DNA from: Rikenellaceae bacterium
GTDB taxonomy: Bacteria > Bacteroidota > Bacteroidia > Bacteroidales > Rikenellaceae
Assembly: GCA_021201795.1 (NCBI GenBank)
Contig: JAJQEF010000031.1
Coordinates: 1-64,000, forward strand
Length of the DNA: 64,000 bases
Reading direction: 5' to 3'
Positions 7,353-17,232 of this stretch are shown piece after piece. Positions within the stretch are counted from its first letter, which is position 1, and each line of letters begins with the position of its first letter. The translations under genes were made by a program, and so were the position numbers. Below the pieces are notes generated by a model, which ran no database searches, was not told the DNA's origin, and was given only the letters and a program-made list of their open reading frames with translations.

Positions 7353-8459
7353 ATGAAAAAGTTCAGATTTTTACCACTTGCGTTGCTTTCAGCAACTTTG
7401 ATTTTTAGTGCTTGCTCGAACGATGACGACAATGATAATGGAACGTCGATACCGGAAGATCAGCAGGTTAAAATATTGGTCGTTAACGAGGGAAGTTTCC
7501 AGAGCGGGAATTCGACGATCTCTGCTATTATGGCCGACAATTCGGTTAACACAGATATTTATTATTCAATAAATAACAGTCGTTTGGGAGATACCGGCCA
7601 GGGAATTTACATGCTTGGCGGCAACTATTACGTGACCGTAAGCGGATCGAAAAAAATTGAAGTTCTCGACGGAGACACATTCGAAAGAGAAGAAGTAATA
7701 GAATACAATTCATTTTCTCCTTACTCCATTTGTGTTCTGAATGCAAGCGAAAAAACAGCTGCAGTATCGGATCCTGTAAATAATAAAATTTATGTATTGG
7801 ATTATGATGAAAACAAGATCACGATAGCAACCAATTTCGGTGCACCAACTTATGATATGACCTCTGCGAGAGGACAAATCCTTGTGACTACATCCGAATG
7901 GGGCGATGACGGTTTTGTAAATAAACTTTACCAGAATACTATTACTAATATTTCAAATTCGTTCGTAGAAATCGAAGATGTATCCCCTATGGACAGGGCA
8001 CACCTGGTTGTAGACGGAGAATATTTTGTCTGGGCATACACCAATGAAGGGCTTGTAAGGATCAATCCTGTAACCAGAGAGGTAGAGCGCACGCTTTATT
8101 TTAATGAAATCGACGAAGGACAATATCAGGCGAGTGCTTATTCTGCAAGACTTGCAATTAGCACCACCGGCGATCGTCTGTATTTCAACGTAGAACAAAC
8201 GACCGATTCGGGAACAACGAGAACATTCATCTGTAATGTTTCGCCCTATGAACCTAATTTCGATAATTCAGGAATCTTCGAAGTAAGCGGTCTTAACACT
8301 TTGTACAATTTGGCTTACTCTCCATACAGCAATACTATATTCATTACGGACACCGACTATGTAAACAGTGGCAAAGTTATCGAATACAGTTTGCAGGGTT
8401 CGAAACTAAATACTTATACTGTGGGAGTAAATCCTTTCTATTTATTCTTTATAAGATAA
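7353..8459 (+). CDS. Surface lipoprotein, YncE/DUF5074-type beta-propeller
   Basis: The ATG at 7353 gives a lipoprotein signal peptide ending LIFSAC, followed by SNDDDNDN, the Asp-rich signal that sends Bacteroidota lipoproteins to the cell surface. The 330-residue mature part is made of repeated beta-strand units with VLD-x-DE and NNKIYVLDY patterns, typical of YncE-like propellers with the DUF5074 family arrangement. Such proteins are often found with TonB-dependent uptake systems, sometimes for cobalamin or haem, but no transporter is adjacent here. It has its own promoter and a terminator shared with the convergent gene. Ligand unknown. Confidence 0.8.
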   Translation: MKKFRFLPLALLSATLIFSACSNDDDNDNGTSIPEDQQVKILVVNEGSFQSGNSTISAIMADNSVNTDIYYSINNSRLGDTGQGIYMLGGNYYVTVSGSKKIEVLDGDTFEREEVIEYNSFSPYSICVLNASEKTAAVSDPVNNKIYVLDYDENKITIATNFGAPTYDMTSARGQILVTTSEWGDDGFVNKLYQNTITNISNSFVEIEDVSPMDRAHLVVDGEYFVWAYTNEGLVRINPVTREVERTLYFNEIDEGQYQASAYSARLAISTTGDRLYFNVEQTTDSGTTRTFICNVSPYEPNFDNSGIFEVSGLNTLYNLAYSPYSNTIFITDTDYVNSGKVIEYSLQGSKLNTYTVGVNPFYLFFIR

Positions 8460-8464
8460 TTCGT

Positions 8465-9319
8465 TTATAAAGTTAATTTCTCAAAAGCGTCTATAAAGGA
8501 CGCTTTTGTTATATTATATATGACCGCACCCTGTGAACGGCTGAAACGTTCTATAGTCTTATATCCCCGAAACACTTTGGCCAAACGTTCGAATAATGCC
8601 GACATATCGAAACTGCCATGCCTGCGTACAGTATCGTTATCGTTATCATAAAAATGCTTGTCATCGATCATCAGGTGATTATTATCGTCAACCCAGATAA
8701 GATTATGCCAGGAATGTTCCACGCCTGCCGTATATATTTTTTGGAACCCCGTCCAAACCGCCACCATCAGGGCTGGAATAAGTACATTCTGCGGGCGTGG
8801 CATCCCTAATTTATTTCGAAAAATAAAATTACATATTCCGAAAGTGCCCTCCACGGGAGTTGTATTTATATAATATACTCTGATATGGCCGTTTCTTTTT
8901 ACATGTTCCTTCCATCTTATACTTTTACGAAAACAATAAGGAACGAATAAATTCAGCTCCCATTGGGTTTTATGAGCCAACGTTCCGAATAATCGGTCGC
9001 AGAAATCATCTTTTTCATATACCGCAGGATCAGTCGCAATATAAAACCCCGGACGCAAAGTTTCAAAGTAATCGGATTCGACTGAGAAATTAACACAAAA
9101 TAATTCCTTATCCTTAAGGAAATCGGGATTCTCTATTATAAAAGTTTTTAACGAGGGACCGTTACCAAGGATAACCATTTCATCAGATTGCTTTATGATA
9201 TTTCCCAGTTCGGAATTATCATATTTAGAAAACAAACTGACCTTTATTATGCCGGCCATGCTTTTAAAAAAATCCGTGCTGTCCTCCAATATATTTTCTA
9301 TTGTTCTTTTGATTCTCAC
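8465..9319 (-). CDS. DUF115/Maf-like putative sugar-modifying protein
   Basis: The 284-residue soluble protein contains VILGNGPSLKTF near residue 50, a Gly-rich nucleotide-sugar-binding-like turn shared by DUF115 and related glycosyltransferase-like families. A later segment YTAGVEHSWHNLIWVDDNNH is His/Asp-rich. No signal peptide is present. It overlaps the upstream histidine kinase by 4 nt (ATGA), so it is translated from the same transcript as the acetyltransferase and kinase. A role in surface polysaccharide decoration is inferred from the family resemblance and the acetyltransferase neighbour; the reaction is not known. Confidence 0.55.
   Translation of the reverse strand: MRIKRTIENILEDSTDFFKSMAGIIKVSLFSKYDNSELGNIIKQSDEMVILGNGPSLKTFIIENPDFLKDKELFCVNFSVESDYFETLRPGFYIATDPAVYEKDDFCDRLFGTLAHKTQWELNLFVPYCFRKSIRWKEHVKRNGHIRVYYINTTPVEGTFGICNFIFRNKLGMPRPQNVLIPALMVAVWTGFQKIYTAGVEHSWHNLIWVDDNNHLMIDDKHFYDNDNDTVRRHGSFDMSALFERLAKVFRGYKTIERFSRSQGAVIYNITKASFIDAFEKLTL
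8483..8509. terminator. Bidirectional terminator
   Basis: AAAAGCGTC (8483-8491), loop TATAAAG, GACGCTTTT (8499-8507). It sits in the last codons of the minus-strand gene and after the plus-strand lipoprotein. Confidence 0.65.
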
Positions 9320-10362
9320 TTAACAGTACTTTTAGTTAAAGTAAAAGAAAAAACTGTACCGGTATCAATTTCACTCCGCATTGTTACCTGTTCGCCATGC
9401 GCCTCGATAATATGTTTGACGATCGCCAGCCCGAGACCGGTTCCACCATGCGCCCTCGAACGGCTTTTATCGACACGGTAGAACCTTTCGAATATCCTTG
9501 CATGCTGGGTTTTATCTATTCCGATACCGTCGTCCTCGACTTCCACGACTACTTTATCGATAAGGTCAATGAAGTTAATCGAAGTATTTCCGCCCTTTTT
9601 TCCATATTTAATGGAATTCGTGATAAGATTTACCAGGACCTGTTCGATATGTGCCTTGTCAGCATGGACATTTACCGGTGAAGTCTGTGAGTAATTGACC
9701 TTCAGAGTAATTTCATTTTTCTGGGCATCTATTTCCAACGAATCGCAAATATCGCGGGCAAGGGAAACTATATCGAATTTTGAAAAATTCAATACCATTT
9801 CACCATTTTCCAGCTTACTGATTTCGTCGATATCTTTTATGATATTTATAAGACGGTCGATATTTTTTTCCGTTCTCTCAAGATAAAGGCGGTTTATGTG
9901 TTTATCTTCCAGGGCACCGTCGAGCAATGTAAGAATATAACCCTGTATAGTAAATACAGGAGTTTTAATTTCATGGGACACATTTCCAAGAAATTCCCGT
10001 CTATACCGTTCGTTATCTTTCAATCTTGCAATCTCTTCCGATTTCTTATCTGCCCAATCACTCAGTTCATCTTTCACATCCTCTACGATATGATCATTAT
10101 CCGCATGTTCGGATATCAGTTTTTTAGTTGAAATATTTTTAGCGGCAATGATACGGTAAAGAGGTGTTATCTTATATATGAAAAAACGATTGATTACAAA
10201 ACGAGCGATCAGGAATACTGCGAAAAAAACTACGATCAATACCGATATAAACCCTAAAGGACCACTGCCCGTTAATATTACAGCGGCCGAGGCAGCAATA
10301 GATGCAACACCTCCAAGAATTTCCGCGACGGCACTTATGGTTTTAATCCTTATTTTTTTCAT
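9316..10362 (-). CDS. PhoR-like sensor histidine kinase
   Basis: The 348-residue protein has two membrane helices at about residues 10-30 and 36-60 with almost no periplasmic loop. A linker follows, then a HisKA domain with His130 in LGNVSHEIKTPV, and a HATPase with NLITNSIKYG, DDGIGID and GTGLGLAIV. The short loop suggests sensing within the membrane or through a partner, as in PhoR. An unpaired OmpR/PhoB-type regulator at 12643-13317 is the likely partner, though it is on the other strand 2.3 kb away. The gene lies 20 nt after the O-acetyltransferase and overlaps the DUF115-like gene. Confidence 0.9.
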   Translation of the reverse strand: MKKIRIKTISAVAEILGGVASIAASAAVILTGSGPLGFISVLIVVFFAVFLIARFVINRFFIYKITPLYRIIAAKNISTKKLISEHADNDHIVEDVKDELSDWADKKSEEIARLKDNERYRREFLGNVSHEIKTPVFTIQGYILTLLDGALEDKHINRLYLERTEKNIDRLINIIKDIDEISKLENGEMVLNFSKFDIVSLARDICDSLEIDAQKNEITLKVNYSQTSPVNVHADKAHIEQVLVNLITNSIKYGKKGGNTSINFIDLIDKVVVEVEDDGIGIDKTQHARIFERFYRVDKSRSRAHGGTGLGLAIVKHIIEAHGEQVTMRSEIDTGTVFSFTLTKSTVK

Positions 10363-10382
10363 CAGAGCATTATTCTTTTTCC

Positions 10383-10961
10383 TTATTCCGAAGGATCCAA
10401 TGTTCTAACTACCTTACAGGGATTCCCTACTGCAATGACATTGGCATCTATATCTTTGGAAACAACGCTGCCTGCACCGATAATAGTATTGTCACCTATT
10501 GTGACTCCGGGAAGAACAATCGATCCGCCTCCGATCCAGACGTTATTTCCTATTTTTATAGTATTTCCGACTTCTATCGGTTTAGCCCTGTACACAGGAT
10601 CAGTAGGGTGTCCCACTGCATAAATCTGAACTTTGGGTCCCATAAGCACGTTATCTCCTATATAGATCGGTGCACAGTCCAGTATCACACAGTCAAAATT
10701 AGCCATGAAATTTTTTCCTATATGGATATTATGTCCGTAATCACAATAAAACGGAGGCTGAATATAAAAATTTGTATCTACCGGATACATCAGTATTTCT
10801 TCGATCAGTTCCCTGCGAAAATTATCGTCTTCTCCGGATTTATTATAAATATCCAGCAGCCGACGGCATCTTCTCCGCAAAACGGCTAACTCTGGATCGG
10901 TATATGTATATATTTCACATGACAGAAGTTTTTCTAACTCCGTTTTTTTCGGTGCTGCCAT
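10383..10961 (-). CDS. Maltose/galactoside O-acetyltransferase family protein
   Basis: The 192-residue protein is a left-handed beta-helix acetyltransferase of the Maa/LacA/NodL type. The N-terminal Mac helix region (residues 5-60) is followed by hexapeptide repeats such as IGKNFMANFDCVI, IGNNVWIGGGSIVLPGV and IGDNTIIGAGSVVSKDI. The catalytic His is probably that of AVGHPTD near residue 117. The family moves an acetyl group from acetyl-CoA to a sugar hydroxyl. It is the first gene of a minus-strand operon with a histidine kinase and a DUF115-like protein. Confidence 0.9.
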   Translation of the reverse strand: MAAPKKTELEKLLSCEIYTYTDPELAVLRRRCRRLLDIYNKSGEDDNFRRELIEEILMYPVDTNFYIQPPFYCDYGHNIHIGKNFMANFDCVILDCAPIYIGDNVLMGPKVQIYAVGHPTDPVYRAKPIEVGNTIKIGNNVWIGGGSIVLPGVTIGDNTIIGAGSVVSKDIDANVIAVGNPCKVVRTLDPSE

Positions 10962-10999
10962 TTTTAAATAATTAAATAGTAATGTTTAAATGTTTTCAA

Positions 11000-11052
11000 T
11001 TTTACGGATAATTTTCCGGTTTTAGGTCAAAAACAATAAAATATCCGTAAAA
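11000..11052. repeat. 11-bp inverted repeat upstream of the porin gene
   Basis: TTTTACGGATA (11000-11010) and its exact complement TATCCGTAAAA (11042-11052) are 31 nt apart in the gap 10962-11309, between the divergent acetyltransferase and OmpA genes. They could form an operator pair or a leader hairpin. Nothing else in this gap is convincing. Confidence 0.45.
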
Positions 11053-11309
11053 ATACATTTTTGGCAATAAATTTGATTCGTTACGAAATAAAAAAACAAT
11101 TATTTAACACCGGGAGATTAATAGGTATACAAATGCTTCCGAATGTGACATTTTAAAATAAATGTTTTAAGTACTTTAGCCCCGAACTTTTAGGCAAGCT
11201 GTATATACAAGAAATATTATATTAAATAAACTATGTAATAATGGGACATAAGAGTATCCGACAGGTATTCTAACGGTACGAAACTATTAAAAAACAAAAT
11301 CTATATCTT

Positions 11310-12509
11310 ATGAAAAAAATGAACAAATTTGGATTCAGATAGTTTTTACTGTTATTTGTTTTGGTTGCCGCCTCTGTGTCGGCAAGTGCGCAAGTAAGGG
11401 ATACAAAACACGGCATGCTTACCAACGGGTTCTGGGATAACTGGTTCATCGATGCGGGTGTAGGCGCGCAAGTATTCCAGGGTAACAGCGACCAATACGG
11501 AGATTTCGGAGACAGTATCTCATTAGCATACGAACTCTCGTTCGGTAAATGGTTCACTCCTGCTATCGGAGCCCGCGTACAGGGGTCAGGGCTTACTGTA
11601 AGAGGTGCTTCTTATGCAAACGGTGCTTACATTTACGGTGATCCTGATGCTAACGGACTTTACAAAGAGAGATTCAACGTAGTTAACGTACACGGTGACT
11701 TCCTTGTAAATCTTTCTAACGCGATAGGCGGTTATAAAGAAAAACGCGTTTACAGCTTCATTCCTTATGTAGGTCTCGGTATCGTACACGCATTCAAAGA
11801 CGAAGGCGACCGCAAACGCAACGAGATCTCGGCTAACTTCGGTATAATCAACAAATTCCGTCTTTCTGACGCTGTTGATTTGAACCTCGAACTGAAACAC
11901 ATGCTTGCAAGTGATAATCTCGACGGTGTAACAAGCGGACGTCTCGACGGACTATCTACAGTAACCCTCGGTTTCACTTACAAATTCAAAAAACGCGGAT
12001 GGGACAAAGGTCTTAGCGACGAAGACGTAGCTCGCGCAGTAAGAGCAAGCGCAAGTGCTTACGAAAACAGAATCGGTAATCTTGAACGCGAACTCGCAAA
12101 CTCTCGCAGTGCTGCAGACAGAGCAAGAGCTGAACTCGAAAGACTTCGTGCTAATCAGAACAACAATGTTCAGTCATCTGAAAAACATGTCGTAGCTCCT
12201 TTAGCTGTATTCTTCAACATCAACTCTTCTACTGTATCGAGAAAAGAAAAAGTAAACCTTAAATATACTGCAGAAGTTATCAAGAGTACAAATGCTAAAT
12301 TTAAAGTTACCGGTTATGCTGACCGTCAGACAGGTACTCCTGAATACAACCAGGCGCTTTCTTTAAGACGTGCACAAGCTGTTTACAACATCCTTGTTAA
12401 CGAATTCGGAGTAAGCTCGAGCCAAATCGAAGTTGTTGAAAGACAATGGAACGAAGTACCGTTCAACGATATGTATCTTGACCGTGTAGCGATCGTAATG
12501 GATAAATAA
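11310..12509 (+). pseudogene. Major OmpA-family outer-membrane protein with an in-frame TAG in its signal peptide
   Basis: The natural start is the ATG at 11310 (MKKMNKFGFR), but codon 11 (11340-11342) is TAG; the same frame continues with FLLLFVLVAASVSASAQ, which completes a textbook signal peptide. The mature part is a beta-barrel of about 200 residues, then a coiled coil (NLERELANSRSAADRARAEL), then a C-terminal OmpA peptidoglycan-binding domain (VFFNINSSTVSRKE, VTGYADRQTG, SLRRAQAVYNIL). This is the arrangement of the abundant Bacteroidales OmpA porins. Starting at the TTG at 11361 would lose the hydrophobic core. The rest is free of lesions and uses a narrow set of codons, as expected for a highly expressed gene. 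Either readthrough, a very recent mutation or a base-call error must apply. Confidence 0.8.
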
Positions 12510-12532
12510 TTAAGTTTAATAAACCATAAAAG

Positions 12533-12561
12533 AAAGCAGTCCTTACCGGACTGCTTTTTTA
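12533..12561 (+). terminator. Terminator of the OmpA gene
   Basis: AAAGCAGTCC (12533-12542), loop TTACC, GGACTGCTTTTTT (12548-12560). Confidence 0.85.
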
Positions 12562-12599
12562 TTTTATTTATATTAAGTAAACACTAAGGTAATGATAAG

Positions 12600-12617
12600 T
12601 TAACAATAAATTGTTAA
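12600..12617. promoter_or_regulatory. Palindromic operator candidate upstream of the response regulator
   Basis: TTAACAAT-AA-ATTGTTAA is a perfect 8+8 inverted repeat centred 35 nt before the ATG of the PhoB-type regulator; it could be a site for autoregulation. The binding protein is not known. Confidence 0.5.
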
Positions 12618-12642
12618 ACTTGCAGTAATAATTATTTAATGT

Positions 12643-13317
12643 ATGGATTTTAAAATACTTATTGTCGACGACGAAGAAGACATTCTGGAATTTGTTAGCT
12701 ATAACCTTAAGAAAGAAGGGTTTACCGTATACACTGCCATGAATGGCAAGGAAGGTCTGGAAATCGCGTTGGAGACTCGCCCCCACCTGATCCTTCTGGA
12801 TGTCATGATGCCTGAAATGGACGGGATAGAGACCTGTCAGGAACTTCGCACACACAAAGAACTATCCAAAACTGCAATAGCTTTTCTCACGGCAAGGAAT
12901 GAGGATTACTCCCAGATCGCAGGTTTCGAGGCGGGGGCAGATGACTACATTTCGAAACCGATAAGGGTTAAAGTTTTGATAAGCCGTATAAAAGCTCTTC
13001 TTAAAAGATCCTATGGAGAAACGGACACTACAGGCGACAATGACCAGGGAACAATCCATATAGACCGCGAGCGCTACGTAGTTCTGAATGAAGGACAGGA
13101 AATCAATCTTCCCCGGAAGGAATTCGAACTGCTTGTCCTACTTTACTCGAAACCGCAGAAAGTATTCTCCAGAGAAGAGATATTCTCAAATGTATGGGGA
13201 TCGGACGTCATCGTGGGAGATCGCACGATAGACGTACATATCAGGAAATTACGTGAAAAGATCGGAGAGGACCATATCGTAACCATTAAAGGAGTCGGCT
13301 ATAAATTCGAACAGTAA
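12643..13317 (+). CDS. OmpR/PhoB-family response regulator
   Basis: The 224-residue protein has a receiver domain (residues 1-120) with the acidic pair D9/D10, phospho-acceptor D53 in LILLDVMMPEMDG and K in YISKPIRV. A winged-helix effector domain follows (residues 135-224) with LPRKEFELLVLLYSKP and the recognition region VGDRTIDVHIRKLREKIGED. It binds DNA repeats on phosphorylation. The nearest orphan kinase is the PhoR-like protein at 9316-10362. A perfect palindrome lies just upstream. Confidence 0.95.
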   Translation: MDFKILIVDDEEDILEFVSYNLKKEGFTVYTAMNGKEGLEIALETRPHLILLDVMMPEMDGIETCQELRTHKELSKTAIAFLTARNEDYSQIAGFEAGADDYISKPIRVKVLISRIKALLKRSYGETDTTGDNDQGTIHIDRERYVVLNEGQEINLPRKEFELLVLLYSKPQKVFSREEIFSNVWGSDVIVGDRTIDVHIRKLREKIGEDHIVTIKGVGYKFEQ

Positions 13318-13405
13318 AATACCGTTTTTCATAAAAATATAAATTAATCGACATTTTTTGTATATTTTTGTTACTTTAAAATTAAACTTTCAAGAATATA
13401 CATAA

Positions 13406-14845
13406 ATGTCACAGAATCTTAAGAAAAAGACCAGGACCGCTCTGTTATGGAGTATTACAGAGAAAGCAGGACAGCAGATCATTTACTTCATTACAGGCAT
13501 AATTATCGCCAGGCTCCTATTGGAGAGAGATTTCGGCTTAGTCGGATCCCTTGCCATATTCACCGCTATTTCAAATATCCTGTTGGAGAGCGGTTTCTCA
13601 ATAGCTCTTATCCGTAAACAAAATACCTCGTACGAAGATTATAACACAGTATTTCTCTTCAATATCGCTGTAAGTATAATATTGTATATAATTCTTTTCT
13701 TTGCCGCGCCTCTTATATCTAAATTCCTCGGAAGTCCGGAAATAACACAAATAGCACGAAGACTGTTCCTCGTTATTGTAATTTACTCCTTCAGTATAAT
13801 ACATACCACTATCCTAATAAAGAAAATGGATTTCCGGAAAATTACGATTGTAAACATTACGTCATTGGCAATATCCGCGTTATTATCCATTTACATGGCG
13901 TTAAAAGGATACGGGGTCTGGTCGCTTGTAACGCAACAAATATCGATAGCTGCCTTACGCACCATTCTTTTATGGGTAATATGTAAATGGGCGCCAAATT
14001 TCAAATTCAGCAAAACTTCGTTCAACGAACTTTTCGGATATTCTTCCAACCTGATGGCAGGCAGCCTGATTAATACTATCTCGACATATTTTTATTCGTT
14101 CATCTTAGGGGGATATTTTCCCATGCGAAGAGTCGGACATTACATCGAAGCCAACAAAATGAAAAATATGGCAGCGGTATCGATATTCAATGCATTCGGT
14201 TCTTCTACATATTCTATGCTTTCAAACTTGCAGGATAATCCGGAACGTCTTAAACGTGCGACAAGAAAAACGATGTCCACGATAGCTTATGTGGCCTTCC
14301 CGGTTATGATGGGCTTGGGACTGGTGGCGAAACCTCTAATAGAACTGACCATCGGTTTTAAATGGCTTCCGGCAGTGTCGTTGATGCAGGTTTTATGTGT
14401 CAGCGGGATTTTTTTTATTTTCATTTCAATGAACGCTAACCTTATTAAACTCAGCGGTAAAAGCGAACAAATAGTAAAACTGGAAATGACCAGCCTGGTG
14501 CTTATGTTGATATTCCTTCTTGTCGCTGTGCGGTTCGGAATACTTGCTGCCCTCATCGGTGACGCGGTATCCAAGGCTATTACCTACGGAATCTATCTTA
14601 AGACCACTGCAAAAATAATGGACTATACATGGAAAGAACAATTAAAAGATATCGGGCAATACGCCTTAATATCCCTTATAATGATCATCCTCCTTTATCC
14701 TTTTAAAATACTGTTGGACAATCCGTTCCGCCTTCTCACTACACAGGTGCTACTCGGTATTGGATTTTATTTTTTCGCAAATAAATTTATGGGGTCTCCT
14801 ATTCAGGACGAGATCGTGTCACATATAATAAAGAAAAAAGACTGA
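13406..14845 (+). CDS. Lipopolysaccharide/polysaccharide flippase (Wzx-like, MOP superfamily)
   Basis: The 479-residue protein has 12 or more hydrophobic helices and the polysaccharide-synthesis N-terminal pattern SITEKAGQQIIYFITGIIIARLL followed by LEsGFSIALIRK, as in Wzx/WzxC-type flippases that move lipid-linked sugar units across the inner membrane. A TATTTTTG -7-like box is at 13363-13370. The next gene, a TonB-like barrel, begins 2 nt after the stop, so a flippase heads an operon with outer-membrane lipoproteins, which is unusual. The polysaccharide handled is unknown; pseudaminic-acid genes lie 4 kb downstream on the other strand. Confidence 0.88.
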   Translation: MSQNLKKKTRTALLWSITEKAGQQIIYFITGIIIARLLLERDFGLVGSLAIFTAISNILLESGFSIALIRKQNTSYEDYNTVFLFNIAVSIILYIILFFAAPLISKFLGSPEITQIARRLFLVIVIYSFSIIHTTILIKKMDFRKITIVNITSLAISALLSIYMALKGYGVWSLVTQQISIAALRTILLWVICKWAPNFKFSKTSFNELFGYSSNLMAGSLINTISTYFYSFILGGYFPMRRVGHYIEANKMKNMAAVSIFNAFGSSTYSMLSNLQDNPERLKRATRKTMSTIAYVAFPVMMGLGLVAKPLIELTIGFKWLPAVSLMQVLCVSGIFFIFISMNANLIKLSGKSEQIVKLEMTSLVLMLIFLLVAVRFGILAALIGDAVSKAITYGIYLKTTAKIMDYTWKEQLKDIGQYALISLIMIILLYPFKILLDNPFRLLTTQVLLGIGFYFFANKFMGSPIQDEIVSHIIKKKD

Positions 14846-14847
14846 AA

Positions 14848-17232
14848 ATGAGAAGCAGGTTAACCTTATTTTTTATATTGACCTGCATATTTTGTGTGGA
14901 TACGGTTTATCCGGATGAAATAACTTCGGAAATCCTCAACATCGAAAATTATTGCCAACCGGAAGAAATAACCGAAGCGGATTTTATCCTTATATTCGAT
15001 CAATCGCAGTACGACTTCACTTTCAGAGCGTTAAATCCAGAGATCAATCTTTCGGCACAAAGATACAGAAGGAGATGATATGACTATAAATTCGATAATC
15101 TTCATTATCATAATTACTTCTTTACAGATCCGTCGGACGGTACGACTTTCTGGAATTTGTATCGAAATCTTAAAAACATAGATTCGTTCCGTGGAAGCAG
15201 GGTTTCTTCAGAACTATCCAACCGTAACTATACGTCCGTATTGAATTATCATGGCGGATATGAATTCGGAGATAAAGTTTGTATGGGAATATTTACAGAC
15301 AGGAGATGGGGAAAAGACGGTTATATAAAAGGGATAAATTCGGAACCCATATCAGGGGCATTCTTTCTGGGAATAAATTCGGACAATCATTCTGTGGATG
15401 TAACTTACAGCGGTTATTACGGCAATCGGGGAATAAGACCCTATGTAACTCAGGAGGTCTATGATCTCGCTCAAGATAACTATTACAATCCGTATTACGG
15501 ATACCAAAACGGTAAAGGCAGAAATATCCGATCACGGGATTACGAACAGAACCTGATCAATTTAAATTACTCGTTAAAGGTTAATACCAAACTCCAGGTA
15601 GATTTATCCGTGCTATCTATCTTCGGTGAAAACGGTTATACTTTCCCGTCATGGTTCGACGCAATGTCCCCCTACCCTGATTATTACCGTTATCTTCCCG
15701 ATTTCTATTCAAACTTTCTTATATCGGAAGATCTTTATGAGGCATGGAGCACAAACGATCCGTCAGTAACCGAAATAAACTGGCAGAGAATGTACGAAAC
15801 CAATATTTACAGCAATCCGGAACACGGTGAAAAAAGATCGCATTATATAATTGCAGAGTCGGCAAAGAAATTTTTCAATAACAGTATAATAGCCGGGATC
15901 GCTTTCACTCCTTTAAGACAACTCAAATTGACGGCCGGAATGGAATTTTATTCTGGTACATCTTCTAATTTTTCCCGGATGAAAGATTTAATGGGCGGAG
16001 ATTATTGGCTGGATATAGATCAGTTCATTCTTTACGATGAGTATTACGGAGAAAAAGCGGAAAATAACCTGCGCGATCCGGGAAGAAAAGTACTCGAAGG
16101 AGAAAGATTCGGATACGATTATAAAATATATACAGATAAATTCAATGTTTCAGGAAAAGCTGAATACAATGCTTTGAAGTGGAAGTTAAGAGGTGAATTG
16201 ACGATCGGCCGGACATCCCATCAACGGCATGGAAATTACGAGAAAGAAAATTTTCCTGATTACCATTCGTTCGGAAAATCCGTAAAGAAGAAATTCAACG
16301 AAGCAGACCTTAAGTTGTCGGCATTATTCAGTTTTTCTCTACGGCATTATGCAGAAGCCTCAGTATGGATCGCGCAGAAACCTCCGCTTTATACGGAAAT
16401 TTTCTTCGAACCGAGATGTAGGAACAACACCGTGGATGAAGCCCTTACCAGCCAGATACGATCCTTCGATATTAAGTATAAATATATTTCACCGTATTTA
16501 TCCATGGAACTTATCGCTTACTGTACTAGCCATAAAAAGGGAAGCAACATATTCAATTATTATGACGACCCCCTGTCACAATACGTTACGGTAGCTCTTA
16601 CCGGGATTGACAAAATTTACGGAGGATTGGAATTGTCTGCCGAATATATTCCTACACCCCGGTTTACCGCCACACTGTACGCAGCTGTTAACATCAGTAA
16701 ATATAACTCCGATGCCGACGTCGAGATATCTGATTATAACTCAGGATCCACACTTCTTAAAAACGGTAAAAGCATGTTAACCGGATACCATCTGGCGAAT
16801 GGCCCGCAGGCCGTAATATCGGTAGAAGGAAAATATACTTTTCCCAGGTGGTGGAGGCTCGGAATGTCACTGAATTTAGCCGGAAATAATTACGTATCGG
16901 TAAATCCTGTAAGGAGAATGTCGCGGGTTACGGATGTAGCTGCATCTAAAGAAGTGCTTACGGAATTACTTGACCAGGAAAAACTCGGAGACGCTTTTAC
17001 CGTAAATCTTACTCTCAGTAAAAACTTCAGGATAAATAACGGGAATTATATCGGACTTTGGACATCCGTAAACAATATTCTGAATAACCGGTCTATCATA
17101 TACTCCGGTTACGAACAAATGAGACTTTACAGAACTTCAGGAGTTACAGGAAATCTTTATTATCCGTTCCCGTCGAAATATTTATATGCATACGGTATTA
17201 ATTTCAATATATCCCTAAGCTACGGTTTCTGA
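14848..17232 (+). pseudogene. TonB-dependent-receptor-like outer-membrane barrel with an in-frame TGA
   Basis: The frame runs 795 codons from a signal peptide (MRSRLTLFFILTCIFCVDTV), broken only by TGA at 15076-15078. Directly before it is LSAQRYRRR and directly after YDYKFDNLHYHNYFFTDP, matching the RxRGY...NDP plug signature of Bacteroidota TonB receptors, in which the stop sits at the Gly position (GGA to TGA would need one change). The barrel part has alternating strand patterns and ends in the aromatic NFNISLSYGF, the C-terminal outer-membrane signature. No carboxypeptidase-like N-terminal domain is present, so the protein is short for its class. TGA of its end overlaps the ATG of the next lipoprotein. 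Confidence 0.75.
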
